Positions 44,892 through 55,617 of a stretch of DNA of 64,000 nt are shown here, piece by piece. Under the pieces are notes generated by a model. That model had not been told where the DNA came from. It was given only the letters and a program-made list of their open reading frames with translations, and ran no database searches. The stretch is from Neelides folsomi (Eukaryota > Arthropoda > Collembola > Neelipleona > Neelidae), in the NCBI GenBank assembly GCA_034687125.1, contig JAQGBZ010000040.1, positions 236,115-300,114 of the forward strand, read 5' to 3'. Within the stretch, counting starts at the first letter, position 1. Every line of letters starts with the position of its first letter. A program made the position numbers and the translations under genes.

Positions 44892-46464
44892 ATGGGACCC
44901 AAAAGGGCAATCAATATTCAAATGTCAGACATGAAGGAATCTCTTCTGAACGCACTTCCTTCAAGGGAAACTTCAGAAGAGGATCTAAATACCAAAAGGA
45001 ATATTATTGTTCCTAAAATTGACGTCCATCCACCGACTTCAGGAAGAAGCAGTTTGGTAAAATCCGAGCTTTCGATGACAGAAAAATATGATTCTGGAAT
45101 GATCAAAAAGTCTGATTCGATCACTGAGAAAAGAACTGAATCTGTGACTGGACCCAAAAAGTCCAATTCACTCATTAGAACACGAAAACCGGAATCCATT
45201 CCCACAAGGCAGAAGACGGAAACCGCTGAAACGAAAGAAGTTAAAAAAACAACGAATTTAAGTCTTTCATCAGGAAAAACGTCTTCGTTGATGAAAACTC
45301 CTTCGTTGACTACTGGAAAAAAGACTCCGACTGCACCAAATAAACCTGAAAAGAATTATGGGATTTCTTCGACTGCAGCACCAACGAAGGAGCCGAATCT
45401 TCCCAAGTCTGAAAAATCTTCAACAACAACGGACAAAAAAACATCAGGATCTTCAAAGAACAAAGAGGGAGATGGAAAAGGGAAAGAATTGAAAAAGAGT
45501 GGCAGAGATTCGAGAAGCAGTTTCAAAAAGGCCATTTCAAGAGTAAGAATTTTCTCAAATATTTTTAATTATTAAATTCAATCAAGTTATATTTTATATC
45601 CGCAAAGACTAATGTTAGTTTTATTCCAGGTTCATTCTTATGTCAATGAGGGATTCTGTAAGTTATTAATAAAGTATTCATTTAATTATAAATAATATGT
45701 TTTATGATGATGGTTATTATTTTAATTATTATTTCAAATCTACTATAAAAATCATATTTATAATCCTATTTATAATTTGATATCGTTTAGTTTCACCTGC
45801 AGAAATCAGAAGACTTGGGAAACGTTTTAATAAACTGGATACTGATCATTCGGGAAGTCTCACCGTTGATGAATTTCTTTCATTGAACTCAATCACGAAC
45901 AATTCTCTTGTTGAAAGAGTCATTGACATTTTTGATAATGACGGGAACAGCGAATTAAACTTTGATGGTAATTAAAATATTTATAAAACATCTTTCTTCC
46001 AACTTTCCAAATATTTTACTTTTACAATAATTTACACTACCAAATTGGCAATTAGTCAATGATGTTTATATTCAATAATTTCTAGAATTCATTCGAGGCG
46101 TTTCTACGTTTTGTGAATATACAAAGAGAGAAGACAAGATGAGATTTGCTTTCCGGATTTACGATATGGACAATGATGGTTTCATTTCTTCTGGAGAGCT
46201 TTTTCAGGTTACATTCACCATTTCCAATTAATTAATTCATTTTTTAATATAAATACAACATAAAAGTTAAAGACGCGACTTCCTGTATAGGTTCTAAAAT
46301 TGATGGTCGGTGATAATTTGGGCAACGCACAACTCCAAATGCTCGTTGACAAAGCCATTGTCTATTTTGATCAAGATGGAGATGGGAAAATTTCTTTCGA
46401 GGAGTTTAACGCCGTTGTTGGAAAGATTCACTTGGAAAAGACAATGCAAATTGACAGTGTTTAA
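44892..46464 (+). CDS. CanB: Calcineurin subunit B with a 217-residue N-terminal extension
   Basis: Calcineurin B is the calcium-binding regulatory subunit of phosphatase PP2B. Coding exons 44892-45542, 45630-45657 (28 bases), 45791-45967, 46086-46207 and 46291-46464 (TAA) give 383 residues; the normal protein has about 170. Residues 231-383 match calcineurin B closely: [54 protein letters not shown]. Four complete EF-hand loops are at D243-E254, D275-E286, D312-E323 and D353-E364. Exon 1 encodes 217 residues rich in Ser, Thr, Lys and Glu, predicted disordered, in place of the short myristoylated N-terminus. It begins MGPKR; Pro after Gly2 argues against myristoylation. The ATG is set by an acceptor at 44887; a 5' noncoding exon ends at 44716. 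AATAAA is at 46577-46582. Confidence 0.9.
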
Positions 46465-46576
46465 CTAATTCCTACATTTGCATTATATTAATTTATTGAT
46501 CTCTACTTTACTAATGTTCTTAAAGTTAGTTCTAACTATTAATTTATGTTATTCATTCATGCACTATGTTATATAA

Positions 46577-46582
46577 AATAAA
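46577..46582 (+). terminator. Polyadenylation signal of the calcineurin B gene
   Basis: AATAAA lies about 115 bases after the stop codon and is followed by T-rich sequence. Confidence 0.55.
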
Positions 46583-47471
46583 GAATTTTAAGCCAAATAA
46601 AAATATTTTGCATACAAATATAATTTTTATTGATTTATATATTATTGCGGGTACAAAATTCCGATTTTGTAAAACAATAAAAAAGAATTAACAAACGAAC
46701 GAAAAATATTTAACAAGTTTAACAAATAATAACATAAATTATATCAAATACAATAATTGCATTCTTTCCTTCATGTATATTTTAAATTACTTCTCATTTT
46801 TTTTAATTGCACACTATAAATTTTTAAGTATAAAATCAAATTCCTATTTTATGCCTATAAATAAGAGATTTTTAACAAAAACATAAACTTTCTTATTTCT
46901 CACTGAAGTGAATTCATAAACACTCAACAATTAAATCTTAATTATGATCAAAATTAGAAATAAATAATCTGACAGGATCAAATAGGGTTGAAAAAGGTTC
47001 AAGAGAAAGTTTTGTCCATCCTATTTAACCTTTAACAAATTCAACATTTCCTCTAATATCAAAAGTTCTCAAAATGTGTAAAATTAAACATGGGAGAAGA
47101 TTAAGAAGATGAATCTAAGGATTAATGAAAATCTTCAGATTCCTTCCACGGTCTGAATCTTCCTTCTTTCACGTCTCCACTCATCCTTTAAATCCCTTCA
47201 TCTTCACTTTTTAACTACACAAATGAAATATTCTTCATTTCAATCACTGCAATTATCTTTTACAACTCCAATGATAATTGTACTAAAATATTAATTTCAA
47301 CAAACTACGTTAAATACTACATACATGATAATGATGCTAATGGTAAATGTAAGTACTAGTATGTATGTAATAGTATGTACTAGTATGTAATTTAATTAAT
47401 AAAGAAATCTTAAAAACTTTACCGTGTAAACGAAGAGAAGTGAAAGGAAGATTTTTTAAATTTCAAAAAAT

Positions 47472-47873
47472 TCAAAATTTCGCAGAAGTGGCCGAAACGA
47501 CACGTTCAGTAAGGAGATTATCTTGTTGGTCAATCGATCTCCCAACGGCGGATCTGTAGCCGTATCCTCCGCCATAGTGAGGTCCATAGCCACCGCCGTA
47601 ACCTCCATACCCTCCGTATCCGTAACGTCCCGGGAAAGGCGAGGAGTAGATGAGGAGCAAAAAGGCCACGTAGGGAAGAGCAATCAAAGGGAGACAAATG
47701 ACCAAAAGGGTAGTGAGCCAATTAGCATCGTAGTAATCGTAACCACGAGGATTTGCATCACTTCTTTGTCCTTGCAGGTCGGAAAGGCCATTGCGACTTT
47801 TGAGCTTTGATCCGGAAACCGTTGTAATGATGACAAATAAAAGAAGGATCACAATTTTCTTCAAACCTTCCAT
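47472..47873 (-). CDS. Small Gly/Tyr-rich single-pass membrane protein, copy 1
   Basis: An intronless frame of 133 codons (ATG at 47873, TGA at 47472). A signal peptide (MEGLKKIVILLLFVIITTVS) is followed by a charged spacer with YDYYDA, a membrane segment NWLTTLLVICLPLIALPYVA, a Tyr/Gly-rich tail of GYGGYG units, and a C-terminal LTERVVSATS. It is a clear paralogue of the gene at 52950-53276, which shares the WLTT..VI..PLI..PY core, the Gly/Tyr-rich tail and the LT.RV.SA end. Function unknown. Gly/Tyr-rich tails occur in cuticle and antimicrobial proteins, but the central membrane segment is unlike those. Confidence 0.8.
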   Translation of the reverse strand: MEGLKKIVILLLFVIITTVSGSKLKSRNGLSDLQGQRSDANPRGYDYYDANWLTTLLVICLPLIALPYVAFLLLIYSSPFPGRYGYGGYGGYGGGYGPHYGGGYGYRSAVGRSIDQQDNLLTERVVSATSAKF

Positions 47874-47968
47874 TTTTGCAAATTAAAAATTTTGGATTTT
47901 TTTCTACTTTATTGATTTTCACTTTCGAGGATTTTTTTAATGGAGATTTTCAATTGAGATTTGGAATT

Positions 47969-48406
47969 TTAAATTGAGACTTGAAATTTAAATAACACCC
48001 TTGAATTGGAAATTTTTTTCTTTAAGTGAGTGAGTCTATGGCTCAGTCGTGAAGTTGTTGAAGTGGAGGAGTTGTGAATGTAAGTGACGATCCCGCCGTC
48101 CTCACCGCCCATTTGTACGAAGGGGTGGCCTGGAAACCCAGAAATTCCCCTCCTGCTCACCGTCCGGGACGAAAGGGGAGAAGATGAGATTTGGCGATTG
48201 ACGAAAGATCCTGCGGTTGATTCTTCATTAGCTTCTCTTAATTGGGAGTTGGAAGTGAATGGGAAAAGCTCTCCTTTCTCACACGGTGCAATTAACAGCC
48301 TCATTCCGCCTAAGAGACGACCATCATCACACTCATCAACCTGATGAGATTGAGATGAAACTCCTTTGCCGCCAAATAACGCTCCCATGAACACGCTGGA
48401 GCTCAT
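47969..48406 (-). other. Open frame upstream of the Gly/Tyr-rich gene, probably leader or promoter
   Basis: A 145-codon frame (MSSSVFMGALFGGKGVSSQS...) lies in a GC-richer stretch ending about 100 bases before the 47873 start. Its ATG overlaps a TATAAA-like string (minus strand TATAAATG near 48404), so the frame may simply lie in the 5' leader of the downstream gene. The opposite strand is also open here for 86 codons. No family is recognised. Confidence 0.25.
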
Positions 48407-50681
48407 TTATATGTAAAATGCATGAGAGATCGTAGTTAGGATCTTTGGCTCATCAAACCATCATTTTAACCATAGACTTATATACAAAATTATTCCTTCA
48501 TTTACTAATATTAATACAGGTATACTACTTAATATACATACAGGTATGTATGGTATGTGTATAAAACTTCAGTATTAATATTTAATATATCAACTCGTAT
48601 ATTATATTAAATCCAAAGATTATGTTTTAACTATGAATTATGTGTTACATTTAAGTTTAAAATTTTGGGCGTATAATGATAGGAATAAACGTGCAATCTT
48701 TTCGTGACTAACATAATTTATATGAAATTTATATCTTATATTGTTCGCTTCAAGTAATGTACATTATTATTACATGGGACTTAATGCTTAAATATGATGA
48801 AGACAATATTTCTCACTACAGATACAGTATGTATGTTTAGTGTATAGATCCGACTTCCATATAGATACTTTTATGTTAGATAGAGCAAAGGTATAATAGG
48901 TAAGCATGAATTAATAATACTCACTATATGGTATATATGGTGTATGGTATATGTATACGAGTATCGTACATCAACTAATTTTGTAGAACTTAAAAGATAA
49001 AGAAATGAGAATGATGCACATATGCAGATTTCAAACATAAATCTTGTAATTGCTTCATTGAGAATTTAAGATAATGGTGAGCTATTTGATGTAGTTTTAT
49101 TTAAAGTTAGTTAGTTAGCTAGCCTATTTTTACTGACTACCTGCCAAGGTATGAATGTGAATGAAATACTTGTGAAAATTACACGTTGTTTTACTACATC
49201 TGGTAAAGTCATGATTAGGTTTGGTTGAACATTTTAAAAACTCTTGATTGTAATTGGGTGAATTATAATTAAGACAAATAATTGAGAGTATTTTGAGAAG
49301 ATGATAATTATGAATTATAAAGTAAACTTTTTAATACAATTGCTTTCTATTTTGATCTTGTGAAGATTTCATACATATACTATTGCTTACATGTTTGTTG
49401 TATTATTTAGGTATGTAAGGTACCATTGTATGATTTATGGTAAATAAATTGTTAATATTTTGCAGTTTGAATAACAAATATTTTCGAAACTTAAAATTAT
49501 TTTGTGAAAATCGAAAATGTAGAATGACAACAGACAACATCATTGATATAAAAATCATCAAAAGCCAAATTGTAAATTGAGATATTAAAACTAAACCGGA
49601 AACATCATCCATTAAAAGTGAATCAAATTGTATGGACCAAGATAAACAAAAGCAAATTCCGAAGAACAATCAACTCCTTGTTCATTGAAAGTGTTGAGAG
49701 GAAGACAAATGTGTGAAAAATTGTAAAAGTAGGTAAATGAGACGGTCAGAGTTAATTTCATTCTTAAAACAATATGAAAACTGTGAAAACCATGTCAAAG
49801 GCTCAAATTCATTTATGGGCATTCGACGCGAGTGAAATTTTTGGGAATCCAAGAAGAATAGAAGAAGATGAGTGAAGTTCAAATACGCGAAATTCACAAT
49901 GCAATGTATGTACTTAAGTAAAGAATGTAAACGGTGAGAAAAATGGACTCGGGCAATTAGATCTATTTTACTCAAAACCAACTTTGTGACTTTTTTTACT
50001 CCAAAAGGTTTTGTTTTCCCCTGAAGGAAAAAGTCATTGTTACCATTTTCATGTTTTTGCCACGATCTCAATTTTTGAATTAATTAACATGAGAAGTTTC
50101 GGGAGCCGCGACGATGGAAGTAAGACAAATGCCCATGAGGGAAATTTGGACGGTCGTAAATTGTGATTAAGAAGTGAAGCAGATTCCATATCAAAAAATG
50201 ACTCTGTATATAAAATATGTCTTTAATATATCTGTAATATATCCTTACTCCAAATTAGAATATTATGATTTAAAGGTGTAACGATATACTTCTCCGTTCA
50301 AACGTGAGATTTAAAGGTAGATGGAAATTAAAGAGATTCAGTTCCAGTTTTACTTTTTTCGAATTAAGGAGGAGTTGTGTGTGTGTAACATGTACCTTAA
50401 CAATGTTAAGTTAACATACTCTACTTTGTGCGTGTTCTGCTAATTGATACTCCACTTTGAGTCTTTGGGTGGAATTCAACAATCCCTTGTGGAAAATGAT
50501 ATTAAAACTATTTGTTTACAATGTTTACACACTTCGCTTCATGTCAAGTAGCTTTTCGCAGAATTCTTTGTTTTTTTTAAATTTTTATTGATTGCACTAT
50601 ATAATCGTAAACGAACTTGTTTGTAAACTTTTGTTGTAGTTAATGTTAATAGTGTAAAATTTGTAAAGTGCAAGTTTTTAA

Positions 50682-50715
50682 TTTGTATAGTGTAGTACCC
50701 ACTACACTATACAAA
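50682..50715. repeat. Perfect 15-bp inverted repeat with a 4-base centre
   Basis: TTTGTATAGTGTAGT (50682-50696), ACCC, ACTACACTATACAAA (50701-50715). Confidence 0.9.
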
Positions 50716-50716
50716 A

Positions 50717-50755
50717 TAAGTTACCATAATAAGTTACCATACCCATAATAAGTTA
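50717..50755. repeat. Short tandem repeat of AATAAGTTACCAT units
   Basis: The string ATAAGTTA occurs three times in 39 bases, twice as ATAAGTTACCAT, immediately after the 50682 palindrome. Confidence 0.7.
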
Positions 50756-52949
50756 ATGGAGAAAATATAGGATGAAATTGACGTTTAATGAATTTAATAA
50801 TCTTTTTTCTAACAATATATTTAGTATAAATAATATACAGTTTGTTAACTGAGTTTGATGTTTTGGATGGCACTTTTAAAAAAGAAAACACAAAGCCAGG
50901 AATTTTTATAAATTGAAATATTGTGTTTTTTAATATATTTCAATCTATAAATATTATTATTTTAAATTTAAATACAGGTACATTATTTTTTATATATTTG
51001 TATTTATTGCAATTTGTATTATTTATTTGTGATGTTTTTATTCATTCGTATTCAAAAATAAGCAAAATTAGATTAAAAATCTTTATTTAGGTTGCACAAA
51101 AAATGGCCCCTTTATGGGTCAAAAATAAGCTAATTTATCATTTTGGAAATATGCATTTTCATAGAACTTTCACAAATAAATGATTTTTTTTTTCAAATAA
51201 ATTATATATTTCAAATAATTAAAATATTACTCATTTTGATGATAGTTCAGCCTATGTATTATAACATACATTTAAAAATCTAGTTTTGATGATTAATATG
51301 CATCGTTTTGCTAAAAAAATAAACAAGATTTATATAAAAATTTATTCTGCACTTGATACAAAAATATTTAGAAAAACAATCAACAGCAATGAACAAATAT
51401 AACAACGTTTAAAAAATAATAATTTAATAACAATTTGATATAACAAAGTTCAACAATATAAATATATTTGTAGAGAGAGGTACAATGTGAAAACATTTGA
51501 AAATTGAATATTGACCAATAGAATTTAATAATACATGTCTTGTAATGTATTCTATAATATCAAAATATATTGTATATCACGTTCTTTATGGGTTTTCCAG
51601 TCATTTTCTTAAAAAAGTTTGAAAATTCTTATGATTTTAGTTAAGACTCATAAGAGAAATTGGCTCAAAATCCTCCGAATCCTCCACATTCTGAAATTAA
51701 ACAATAAAATTTTCATTTAGATTAAAAATATAAAATACTTAATTTCTAACTAATAATAAAACCTTTTTAATTGTGTATAACTTTCTATTTAATTTATTAA
51801 CAAATATCTCTTATTAATTACATTCATCTCAATGATAAACAACATTGGCTAATTAATAAATACTAGCCTTTACTATTAATTTTAGAGCAAAATAAAATTG
51901 CTAATTTTATTTGAACATTAATATGAAAAAGATTTGACAAATTGCAATATGTGCATTCAGACTCTTTAAAAAATGTTAAATTAATTAGATTCAAGTTATT
52001 CAAATAGATATTGGTGTGCTCCATCCAAAATACGAGTATAATAACCACGCATTGAAAAAATTACATTAATGCAATAAGTAAGCAATAAGCAATTCATTGT
52101 GATAATAATAACCTTCCATTAGATTTATATAAAGTTAATGATAAGATTATTCCGATAATATTATTTTTTTATCTTTAATTTGCCAATTAATGTAAATAAA
52201 GTTAGTTTGATCGGGTTTCGGGTTGAACTTTAATCTTGTCCTCTTCTACTTTTAAATAAAACTTGTTTATTTATTGCTCTGATCTGGTTTAAACGCTCTC
52301 AAGATAAAATGCGTAAACGTTTGTTTATCTCCCTTACACATAAACAAATATATCAGCATAGATTGCCCATATATTGATACATTGAGGTTATTTGGCAAAG
52401 TGATATGCAAAATTAGTAATGGAATAACTGTCCCTTCTGATCATCAAACTTGTTCACTTTCAGCCAATCTTCCTTTTTATCACTTTTTAATCCGGCCGAA
52501 CAGGATATTAATGAACCTGTTACAATTTTCACCTTCTGACTCTGACCAGTCTCAACAACAAACCAACTTTTTAACCCATCAGTGGTTCATTCAATATCAT
52601 TATCAATTATATTTACATAAATTCCTCACACTTAAATTCCATCATGCCAAATTAAATTACTTATCGCCTTAATATTCTTTCAATTAGGAAACAATTTCCT
52701 TTCCAATAAACAACTCACTTGATATTAAATATTTCCCAAGTCTTCATAATATTCCTATTTAACACACTTATATCTTGTTAAAATTCCTAAGCTTAATTCT
52801 CCTCATGTGTATTAATTATTAATTTACAGTTATTAATTTGTACGAATTAAAGTTAATTTTGCAAATGTACTGAATTTGAATACTGAATTGAATTAAATGA
52901 TTTAATTTAAATTTAAATCTAAAAAATTTGAAAATTTGAAACTTACTGC

Positions 52950-53276
52950 TTAGATGGCGGAAAGGACTCTTTTCGTGAGCTGCTCATCAGGTCCCTTCGA
53001 AGACCGTCCATGACCCCAACCGTAGCCGCCTCCATGCCCTCCGTGGTGTCCGTGTCCGTAGCCACCTCCATAGGGCACAGACGTGAAGAGGAAAAGAATG
53101 TACGGGATGAGGATGAGGGGAATGGCGATGACGATGATAGTGGTCAACCAGGAGTTGTCTTCGTACCCTCCGCGCCCGACTTGTGAGTTGGAGGCCCTTC
53201 TGAGGTCCTTGTCTGGCTCGGTGCCGGCCGCTGCAAGGGCCACGATGCAGGAGAGGAGGAGAGCGAACTTCATCAT
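52950..53276 (-). CDS. Small Gly/Tyr/His-rich single-pass membrane protein, copy 2
   Basis: An intronless coding frame of 108 codons (ATG at 53276, a second Met follows; TAA at 52950). Signal peptide MMKFALLLSCIVALAAAG, acidic/basic spacer, membrane segment WLTTIIVIAIPLILIPYILF, then a Gly/His/Tyr-rich tail (YGHGHHGGHGGGYGWGHG) and the ending LTKRVLSAI. Paralogue of the gene at 47472-47873. A GTAAGT donor lies a few bases after the stop, suggesting an intron in the 3' UTR with an acceptor near 51690. The gene body and upstream region are strikingly GC-rich compared with the surroundings. Function unknown. Confidence 0.8.
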   Translation of the reverse strand: MMKFALLLSCIVALAAAGTEPDKDLRRASNSQVGRGGYEDNSWLTTIIVIAIPLILIPYILFLFTSVPYGGGYGHGHHGGHGGGYGWGHGRSSKGPDEQLTKRVLSAI

Positions 53277-53520
53277 GACTTTGGCGGAGTCTGGCGTTGG
53301 AGTGGAGGCTTCTCCCTACGTTGAGCCCCTATTAATAAGGCGGCCCCGAAACCCAGAAACGGCGGAACCAGTTCCTCTCGTGTGGGGCCAACTCCTCGGG
53401 CCGTGGCGAGAGTTGAAGGGCGATGGGATCGGGGCGGCCGAGTGTGACCCGCCCCCACTAACGGACTCACTCTCTCATAACAACCGCCCCAATTAACCCG
53501 CCCTGCCCCCTCCCAAGCAA
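53277..53520 (-). promoter_or_regulatory. GC-rich promoter region of the copy-2 membrane protein gene
   Basis: About 240 bases of GC-rich sequence lie upstream of 53276 in otherwise AT-rich DNA. An AT box (TTATTAATA on the minus strand, 53338-53330) sits about 55 bases before the ATG, in the right place for a TATA-like element. Open frames on both strands here are side effects of the low stop-codon density. Confidence 0.45.
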
Positions 53521-55042
53521 CTTAATGAGAGGTCCGAGGAACCAACGGAGGGAAAATTATCCATTATTATGACTATTAAACTATTGCTACTCATCACTTT
53601 GCAATTCCAAAGAGCTTTGCTCCGATTCTCAACAATTCTCCCTCTCTATTAAATATAATATAACCAACGTGAACAATGCCCTATGACACTTGTGCTAATA
53701 TTCAATTGTTTGGAATTGTTTCAATGGCTCTTATATAAAACATGATCAACTTTCTTATTCCGGACCTTACAGACATTGTAATTACTAATTATATTGTAAT
53801 TGGTCTATTGGAATTTAAGTAGTGGAGGAAATTATTTGATATGATTTAAATCATTTGCATGAATTGGACGGTTTGTATGAGTGTGTGTTACTTTTCCCAA
53901 TTTCACCTTTATTATAATGGACTGAAGAGCCAGGGGCTTTAAACCTTCTCACTATTAAATTTTTAATTGAAATTGAAGCATTGCCATTTCACTAATTCAT
54001 GAACATGAAGTGCAGTTGGTTACCTTTTATATTAAAAAACCATTTACTAATTAATCCACAAGTGTGAATTTAACTGATAAGGTTCTTTTATTATTTATAT
54101 ATTTATCTCTTAACAACTAACACTAAAGCATAATTATTAAAACTTTTACATTAATTGATATTATAAGTTAATTAAATGTAATAATGTTTTATTTTATTTT
54201 ATTAATTTAATGCAATGTTAGATTACGAGTTCTAAGTGTTTACAATTACCTTCTACAAGTATATTTTTATGTAGAGTTTATGTAGATAATTTAATTGGAA
54301 GAATATTGATATAATTTATAATAATTGTTTAAATAATTAGTTAAAATATAATTAAATTATTGAATCAATCAAAGTTTTCAGAGCTTGAATTGGCTTGATT
54401 TTTATTTGCTAAATTTTTGACGGTAATGTCGTGGCCCATATCATTGCCAAAATGATAAATGCCAAGAAATAACGAGACCATGAGAAATTAAACAGGAACA
54501 GGATGTGAAAAAGTGCAAATTGAAAAGTAAAACGTTGTTTTGCTATAAAACATTAATAAATGACATGTATTTCATGTATAGTACAATTATGTTTGATAAT
54601 GAACTATATTTATTCAATTCAATTCAATTCTCTTAAATTATATTATACATAGATTGTATATATAATTTAATTTATACTTTATATACCATTGAGAAAATAT
54701 ACAAATTATATTTCTGTACAGATCAACATTCTATAAAGACTAAAAAACAATGAAAAATTATAAAAATAAAGTATGTAATAATCTCTATATACAGTGACAT
54801 ATTTATATCTGTAATAATCTGTAATACATCCAAATATGTTTACATATTATATATTCTTTAATTCATTTCCTACTTAATTCTCGCATTGAATATTTTCTAT
54901 TTTTATACCAAATTGCCAATCATTAATTAGTACACTTAACTTTTACATCTTTGTATATTGACATTCAAATCAATAAAAAAAGTTTCACAAAACAAGACAC
55001 AAAAATATTAAAATTTATTTAAAATTAATGACTAAATAAATG
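53521..55042. other. Intergenic, no gene seen
   Basis: AT-rich sequence with a run of TTCAA repeats (ATTCAATTCAATTCAATTC near 54611-54630). TATCTGTA occurs at 54806-54813. No coding sequence recognised. Confidence 0.5.
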
Positions 55043-55555
55043 TCAGAAGTCAATTGGCATTCTCCATTTATTGCACAATTCCACCAGCCATGGCCTTTTA
55101 GAAGTTTCGGGTAAAAGTCTATGGCAGTAAATTCTTTTCTCGTAGTTGCATTCTTCTTTCTCCAGACATCTTCCATAAATCATGTCAGAAGCCTCAACGA
55201 ATTTCTCAAGTCCCAAACTCATGCTGCTTAATCCGATGGAAATCACAGCGCTTGATTCTTCTGCCAAAAATGAATTCAAAACATTTAATAAAAATTAAAC
55301 TAAATAAAATAATTCGCAATTAATATAATTCACAATAATTAAAATAATTTGTTTGAAAAATTTCAAAAATAAATTGCAAACTAATACAGTACATATTTAA
55401 TTACCCAAACAGCGTTGAATTCTTGTTGAACACAATGAGGGATAAAATGGTGGTGGATGAGTTGTGAATATTTGACGTCCTTTGCCACGACGAAAAATTT
55501 GTGAATCGAGTGCGAGAACGAAGTCGCAGCAGAGCAACAATCGAAGGAATTTCAT
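55043..55555 (-). CDS. Small secreted cysteine-containing protein, unidentified
   Basis: Two coding exons, 55555-55405 and 55260-55043 (TGA), give 122 residues with a clean phase-1 join. The start MKFLRLLLCCDFVLALDS is a good signal peptide. It was chosen over a longer frame starting at 55634 because only this frame splices into the second exon. The mature part has a dibasic-rich stretch (FRRGKGRQ), then a pair CSTRIQRC and a second cluster RCLEKEEC...RIYC...LC, six cysteines in all, and ends KWRMPIDF. No family recognised. A perfect hairpin lies in its 5' leader (55585-55617). Confidence 0.7.
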
Positions 55556-55584
55556 TCCAACCATTTAGAGAACCTTCTAATTGC

Positions 55585-55617
55585 GATCCTACAAATAGTA
55601 AGACTATTTGTAGGATC
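55585..55617 (-). promoter_or_regulatory. Perfect 15-bp hairpin in the 5' leader of the secreted-protein gene
   Basis: GATCCTACAAATAGT (55585-55599), a 3-base loop, ACTATTTGTAGGATC (55603-55617). It ends 30 bases upstream of the start codon at 55555, so if transcribed it would place a stable stem in the leader. Confidence 0.7.

Larger units (their letters stand above)
48410..52949. other. AT-rich stretch between the paralogous Gly/Tyr-rich genes
   Basis: No coding gene was seen. An acceptor at about 51690 (AATTTCAG on the minus strand) could receive the donor that follows the stop codon of the 52950 gene, giving it a 3' UTR exon near 51600-51690. Repeats at 50682-50755 are listed separately. 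Confidence 0.4.

Noticed and set aside
53083-53496. 137-codon plus-strand frame over the GC-rich promoter
   Set aside because: It is antisense to the membrane protein and its promoter; openness is explained by GC content.
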